33,899 bases of DNA from an uncultured Opitutales bacterium (GTDB lineage: Bacteria > Verrucomicrobiota > Verrucomicrobiia > Opitutales > Intestinicryptomonadaceae), in the NCBI GenBank assembly GCA_944390805.1, contig CALXQW010000039.1:1-33899 (forward strand), given 5' to 3'. A program made the translations under genes and the position numbers. Shown here piece by piece: positions 31,211 through 33,899 of the stretch; position 1 is the first letter of the stretch, and every line of letters starts with the position of its first letter. The notes under the pieces were generated by a model that saw only the letters and a list, made by a program, of their open reading frames with translations, did no database searches and was not told the origin of the DNA.

Positions 31211-32824
31211 ATGATGAAAACTTACAGACTAATTTTAAGCGCCGCTAATCCGGCGCTTGTGTTTGTGCTTGCGGCGTGTTCGGCTACACCGGAATATGTC
31301 AGGCCGTCGAGTGTTATAGATACTATGGAATCTGCCGAACAGGTTGATGCGCCGACGGCGGAGGCGGAGAAAATCTCCAAGAATTTCTACCATGCCAAGG
31401 GCTTGTGGACTCAGGCAAGGCCGGCCGATGCAGAGAGCAAGGGCAACTGGTGGGAAATCTTCAATGACAAAGAGCTAGATTTGCTTCTGAAGCAGTGCAG
31501 GGATTCCAATCCGAATCTTGCGGCTGCATATCAGAGTGTTGAAATGGCCATGGCGCGCTCGCGCACTACGCTTGGCCAGCTTGCTCCACAAGTGGGGATA
31601 AATGGCACATACTCCAGAACTGGATTGTCTGAAAATGAAAGATCTTATTCTCCAATTGATCCAACTTACAATAGTTGGAGGGTAGGATTTGGCCTAACAT
31701 GGGATTTGGACTTCTTCGGAAGGGTAAGAGCCCTATTGGCATCTGACACTGCCGATGCACAGGCAACCTATGCGGCATATCAAAATACCTTGTTGTCTCT
31801 TCAGGCAAATGTGGCAAATGCGTACTTTACGATACGTCAGTATAATTCAGAGATAAAACTTCTCAGAGATACAGTGAAGATACGTGCGGAGCAGGTTGAT
31901 TATGTTGCCAGCCGCGTTCGTTCCGGTGTCGCAAATGATGTAGACTTAAAGCGCGCTCAGGAGCAGCTTTATGAAGCGCAGTCTCAATACGAGGCTGTAA
32001 AACTTCAGAGGGCGTTGACGGTAAACTTGTTGGCAACTCTTGTAGGCAGGGCGCCTGGACAGATAGAGGCTACGGATCTTGACATTGCAGACAAAGTTCC
32101 AGAGGTTCCTGAAGTGATCCCATCGGAATTATTGCAGCGTAGGCCCGATATAGCGCAGGCGGAGCGTCAGGTATTTGCGGCAAATCAGCGCATTGGAGCC
32201 GCACGCGCGGCGTTTTTCCCGACGGTTGCGTTGAGTGCATCTGGAGACCTGGCGTCTACGGATATAGACACTCTTATAAATTCAAGTTCGCTTGCATGGG
32301 GTGTTAGCCCGAAGATATATATACCTATATTCCAGGGTGGGCAGCTCATAGCCCAGGAGGAATTGGCTTTGGCGGAGCATAGGCAGCTTGTCGAGCAGTA
32401 TAGAGCTACGGTATTAAATGCGATACAGTCTGTTGAAGATGCTCTTGCTCAGATAAAATTCATGAAGGAGGAGTTGCGCTTTAGGAATTTGTCTGTTGCA
32501 TCAGCAAGGGAAGTTGTTGATTTGACAAGAAATCAGTATGATTCCGGATTGGTTGACTATTTTGAGCTGACCGATGCTCAGAGATTGTGCCTTGATAATG
32601 AAAGAGCGCAAATTCAATTGAAGGGAGACCAGTTTAGGGCATGTACCAGTCTGATAGCTGCTCTTGGTGGAGGTTGGTACCAGGCGCCAGACTTCGAGGC
32701 TACCGATAAACGTTCGGAGACTGAAAAAGTTTTGGCATTGCCATCTCGTATATTTGATGAGGTTAATCCCAATTCAAAGGAATTTAACGACTTAATAAGA
32801 AAACAAGATTCTGTTGAAAAATAG
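31211..32824 (+). CDS. Outer-membrane efflux lipoprotein, NodT/OprM family
   Basis: 537 residues from the ATG at 31211. A second ATG follows at once, and a GTG at 31169 inside the pump gene is rejected because it would bury the signal peptide. A lipoprotein signal ends at Cys23 (VLAAC). The family marks are GNWWEIFNDKELDLLL, then two long coiled-coil repeats, ELLQRRPDIAQAERQVFAAN and RIGAARAAFFPTVALSASG in the middle, and YDSGLVDYFELTDAQR near the end. It forms the trimeric outer-membrane duct of the RND pump. It starts 10 bp after the pump stop and ends the operon before a strong terminator. No Shine-Dalgarno is seen, so coupling to the pump gene is probable. Confidence 0.95.
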   Translation: MMKTYRLILSAANPALVFVLAACSATPEYVRPSSVIDTMESAEQVDAPTAEAEKISKNFYHAKGLWTQARPADAESKGNWWEIFNDKELDLLLKQCRDSNPNLAAAYQSVEMAMARSRTTLGQLAPQVGINGTYSRTGLSENERSYSPIDPTYNSWRVGFGLTWDLDFFGRVRALLASDTADAQATYAAYQNTLLSLQANVANAYFTIRQYNSEIKLLRDTVKIRAEQVDYVASRVRSGVANDVDLKRAQEQLYEAQSQYEAVKLQRALTVNLLATLVGRAPGQIEATDLDIADKVPEVPEVIPSELLQRRPDIAQAERQVFAANQRIGAARAAFFPTVALSASGDLASTDIDTLINSSSLAWGVSPKIYIPIFQGGQLIAQEELALAEHRQLVEQYRATVLNAIQSVEDALAQIKFMKEELRFRNLSVASAREVVDLTRNQYDSGLVDYFELTDAQRLCLDNERAQIQLKGDQFRACTSLIAALGGGWYQAPDFEATDKRSETEKVLALPSRIFDEVNPNSKEFNDLIRKQDSVEK

Positions 32825-32932
32825 TTTTTATTCATCAAAATTTTATAGGGAAGCCCAAAATAATTTTGAACAGTCATAATCTTTAGGCGTCATATAGGTT
32901 AAGGATAGAATTGTTGTTTGTATTTTGGTTGC

Positions 32933-32964
32933 AGCGCGCCGCGGGTTTCTTGGCGCGCTTTTTT
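32933..32964 (+). terminator. Rho-independent terminator of the efflux operon
   Basis: AGCGCGCC (32933-32940) pairs with GGCGCGCT (32952-32959), loop 11 nt, followed by a run of six T. It is about 110 bp past the channel gene; the stretch between is AT-rich with no gene seen. Confidence 0.92.
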
Positions 32965-33020
32965 GCTGTGGACGATATCGTTTTTTGCGGGTTTATTTTG
33001 TTTGTTTTTTTAGGTAAAAT

Positions 33021-33048
33021 TTGACATTGGCTATATGTTTGATAGTTT
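33021..33048 (+). promoter_or_regulatory. Putative promoter of the autotransporter-like gene, leaderless spacing
   Basis: TTGACA (33021-33026), a 16-bp spacer and TAGTTT (33043-33048), then 8 nt to the GTG at 33057. Confidence 0.5.
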
Positions 33049-33056
33049 TTTGCATT

Positions 33057-33899
33057 GTGAAGAAATATATGGGCATAATTGGGAGTTGTACCGCTTTTTT
33101 TGCGGCGGGTGTTTCTGCGGAGACATATTATTATACGGGCGCTCAACAGTCGAATTCCTTCGTTTCGCATTATGAAGATTGGTCCACTTTCAACGAGGAG
33201 TTCCAAGCATACGAGGTTGCAACCGGTCCCATTCCCATAGACGAGATCGGCGGGGCGGAGACAATATTGCGCAGGATGGACACCATTGAATGCCTCACCA
33301 AAGGGCAGCTTGCCGGCATAGACTACGCTACGGCATACGTCAAAAGCATAATTTATGAAACTTCACAGCAGCTTGAGAGCGGCGGAGCTGATTGGCAGTT
33401 TTATACCAACGTAAACGGAGGTGCCTGCGATATGTCCATAGGCGACATACTTGTTGACGCTGACATAGGCTCAGGCAATGCCCTAAAAATCAGAAAGCGC
33501 CAGGCGGACGCAAACTTCAACTTAACCGTTAGGGAGGGCATATCGGTAAAATCGGGCCAGTTGCATCTCGGCACCACGGGTTCGGGCGAATTTTTAACGT
33601 CGTTAATCCTCGGCGCGGATTCCAACGGCGTGGTTTTCGACATAGACGGAACAGATGCCCAGGTTACGGATCCCACCCTGAGGATAGTCGCCAGCGAGAT
33701 ATTTGGCTTGAGTTCTGAGTTTTCAGATAGCCCAAAGGCAATAAACATAACAAAGGGCACGCTTGAATTCGTAATAGGCCAGTCGGGATCTTCACCGGTT
33801 GCCTTGTCGGCACAGAATGCGGATTTGTCCGGCACGGTAATAAACATGGGGCTGGCCTCGCGCTTTTACTACGGCAAGACGGGATCTTCCATGTCTGGG
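33057..33899 (+). CDS. Secreted protein, autotransporter-like N-terminal part (3' partial)
   Basis: The frame is open from GTG 33057 to the window end (281 codons). The GTG start gives a proper signal peptide (KKYMGIIGSCTAFFAAGVSA, cleavage before ETYYYTG); an ATG at 33069 would give a shorter one. After ~100 residues with mixed character the protein becomes Gly/Ser/Thr/Asn-rich with short repeating beta segments (FNLTVREGISVKSGQLHLG, INITKGTLEFVIGQSGSS). These resemble the beta-helical passengers of autotransporters, which are abundant in Opitutales. The outer-membrane barrel that would prove this lies beyond the window. An adhesin or other surface role is an inference. Confidence 0.6.
   Translation, partial: MKKYMGIIGSCTAFFAAGVSAETYYYTGAQQSNSFVSHYEDWSTFNEEFQAYEVATGPIPIDEIGGAETILRRMDTIECLTKGQLAGIDYATAYVKSIIYETSQQLESGGADWQFYTNVNGGACDMSIGDILVDADIGSGNALKIRKRQADANFNLTVREGISVKSGQLHLGTTGSGEFLTSLILGADSNGVVFDIDGTDAQVTDPTLRIVASEIFGLSSEFSDSPKAINITKGTLEFVIGQSGSSPVALSAQNADLSGTVINMGLASRFYYGKTGSSMSG

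Overview
The window looks like a stretch of chromosome from a Gram-negative member of the PVC group, most probably a host-associated Verrucomicrobiota (Opitutales/Puniceicoccales-like). This is inferred from the mix of genes: a PPi-type phosphofructokinase, a ThuA-like lipoprotein beside a Gfo/Idh/MocA oxidoreductase, Tat-exported sugar-modifying enzymes, a very large secreted modular protein whose C-terminal domain resembles those of verrucomicrobial secreted hydrolases, and outer-membrane lipoproteins. No rRNA or tRNA gene, insertion sequence or CRISPR array was recognised.

Layout. 1-2000: the 3' end of an RHS protein (core, proline-rich 18-bp tandem repeat, AT-rich beta-rich tip) followed 7 bp later by a secreted Sel1-repeat protein, probably its partner. 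2282-4766: a leftward operon of two Tat-exported enzymes (TIM-barrel isomerase/lyase, then Gfo/Idh oxidoreductase) with a promoter, a LacI-type palindrome and a terminator. 4881-6195: PPi-dependent phosphofructokinase with its own promoter and terminator. 6577-14570: a rightward carbohydrate-related block of a 1885-residue secreted protein with five repeated beta modules, an MFS exporter and a LamG lipoprotein. 14841-17405: murA and a disordered acidic/basic protein. 17541-21742: leftward genes rpsT, a divergent RluA-like protein, an HxxxDG acyltransferase, a six-helix membrane protein and a soluble histidine kinase; the last four are tightly packed. 21859-23161: a stand-alone coaB and, convergent with it, hpt. 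23254-25642: ThuA-like lipoprotein and a cytoplasmic Gfo/Idh oxidoreductase. 26152-32964: a tetR / RND adaptor / RND pump / outer-membrane channel operon with a palindromic operator at the start. 33057-33899: the 5' end of a secreted, autotransporter-like protein cut by the window end.

How the genes work together. Two separate Gfo/Idh modules, one periplasmic (paired with a TIM barrel) and one cytoplasmic (downstream of a ThuA-like lipoprotein), plus a giant secreted modular enzyme and a LamG lipoprotein, point to breakdown of glycans or glycosides through oxidised (keto-sugar) intermediates. The RND operon is a conventional, locally regulated efflux system. A recurring theme is promoter placement: in seven genes a -35/-10-like pair ends only 6-9 nt before the start codon, with no Shine-Dalgarno sequence, which suggests leaderless mRNAs. 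Genes inside operons or with long leaders more often carry an AGG-type ribosome-binding site. All functional calls come from reading sequence motifs; no database search was run.
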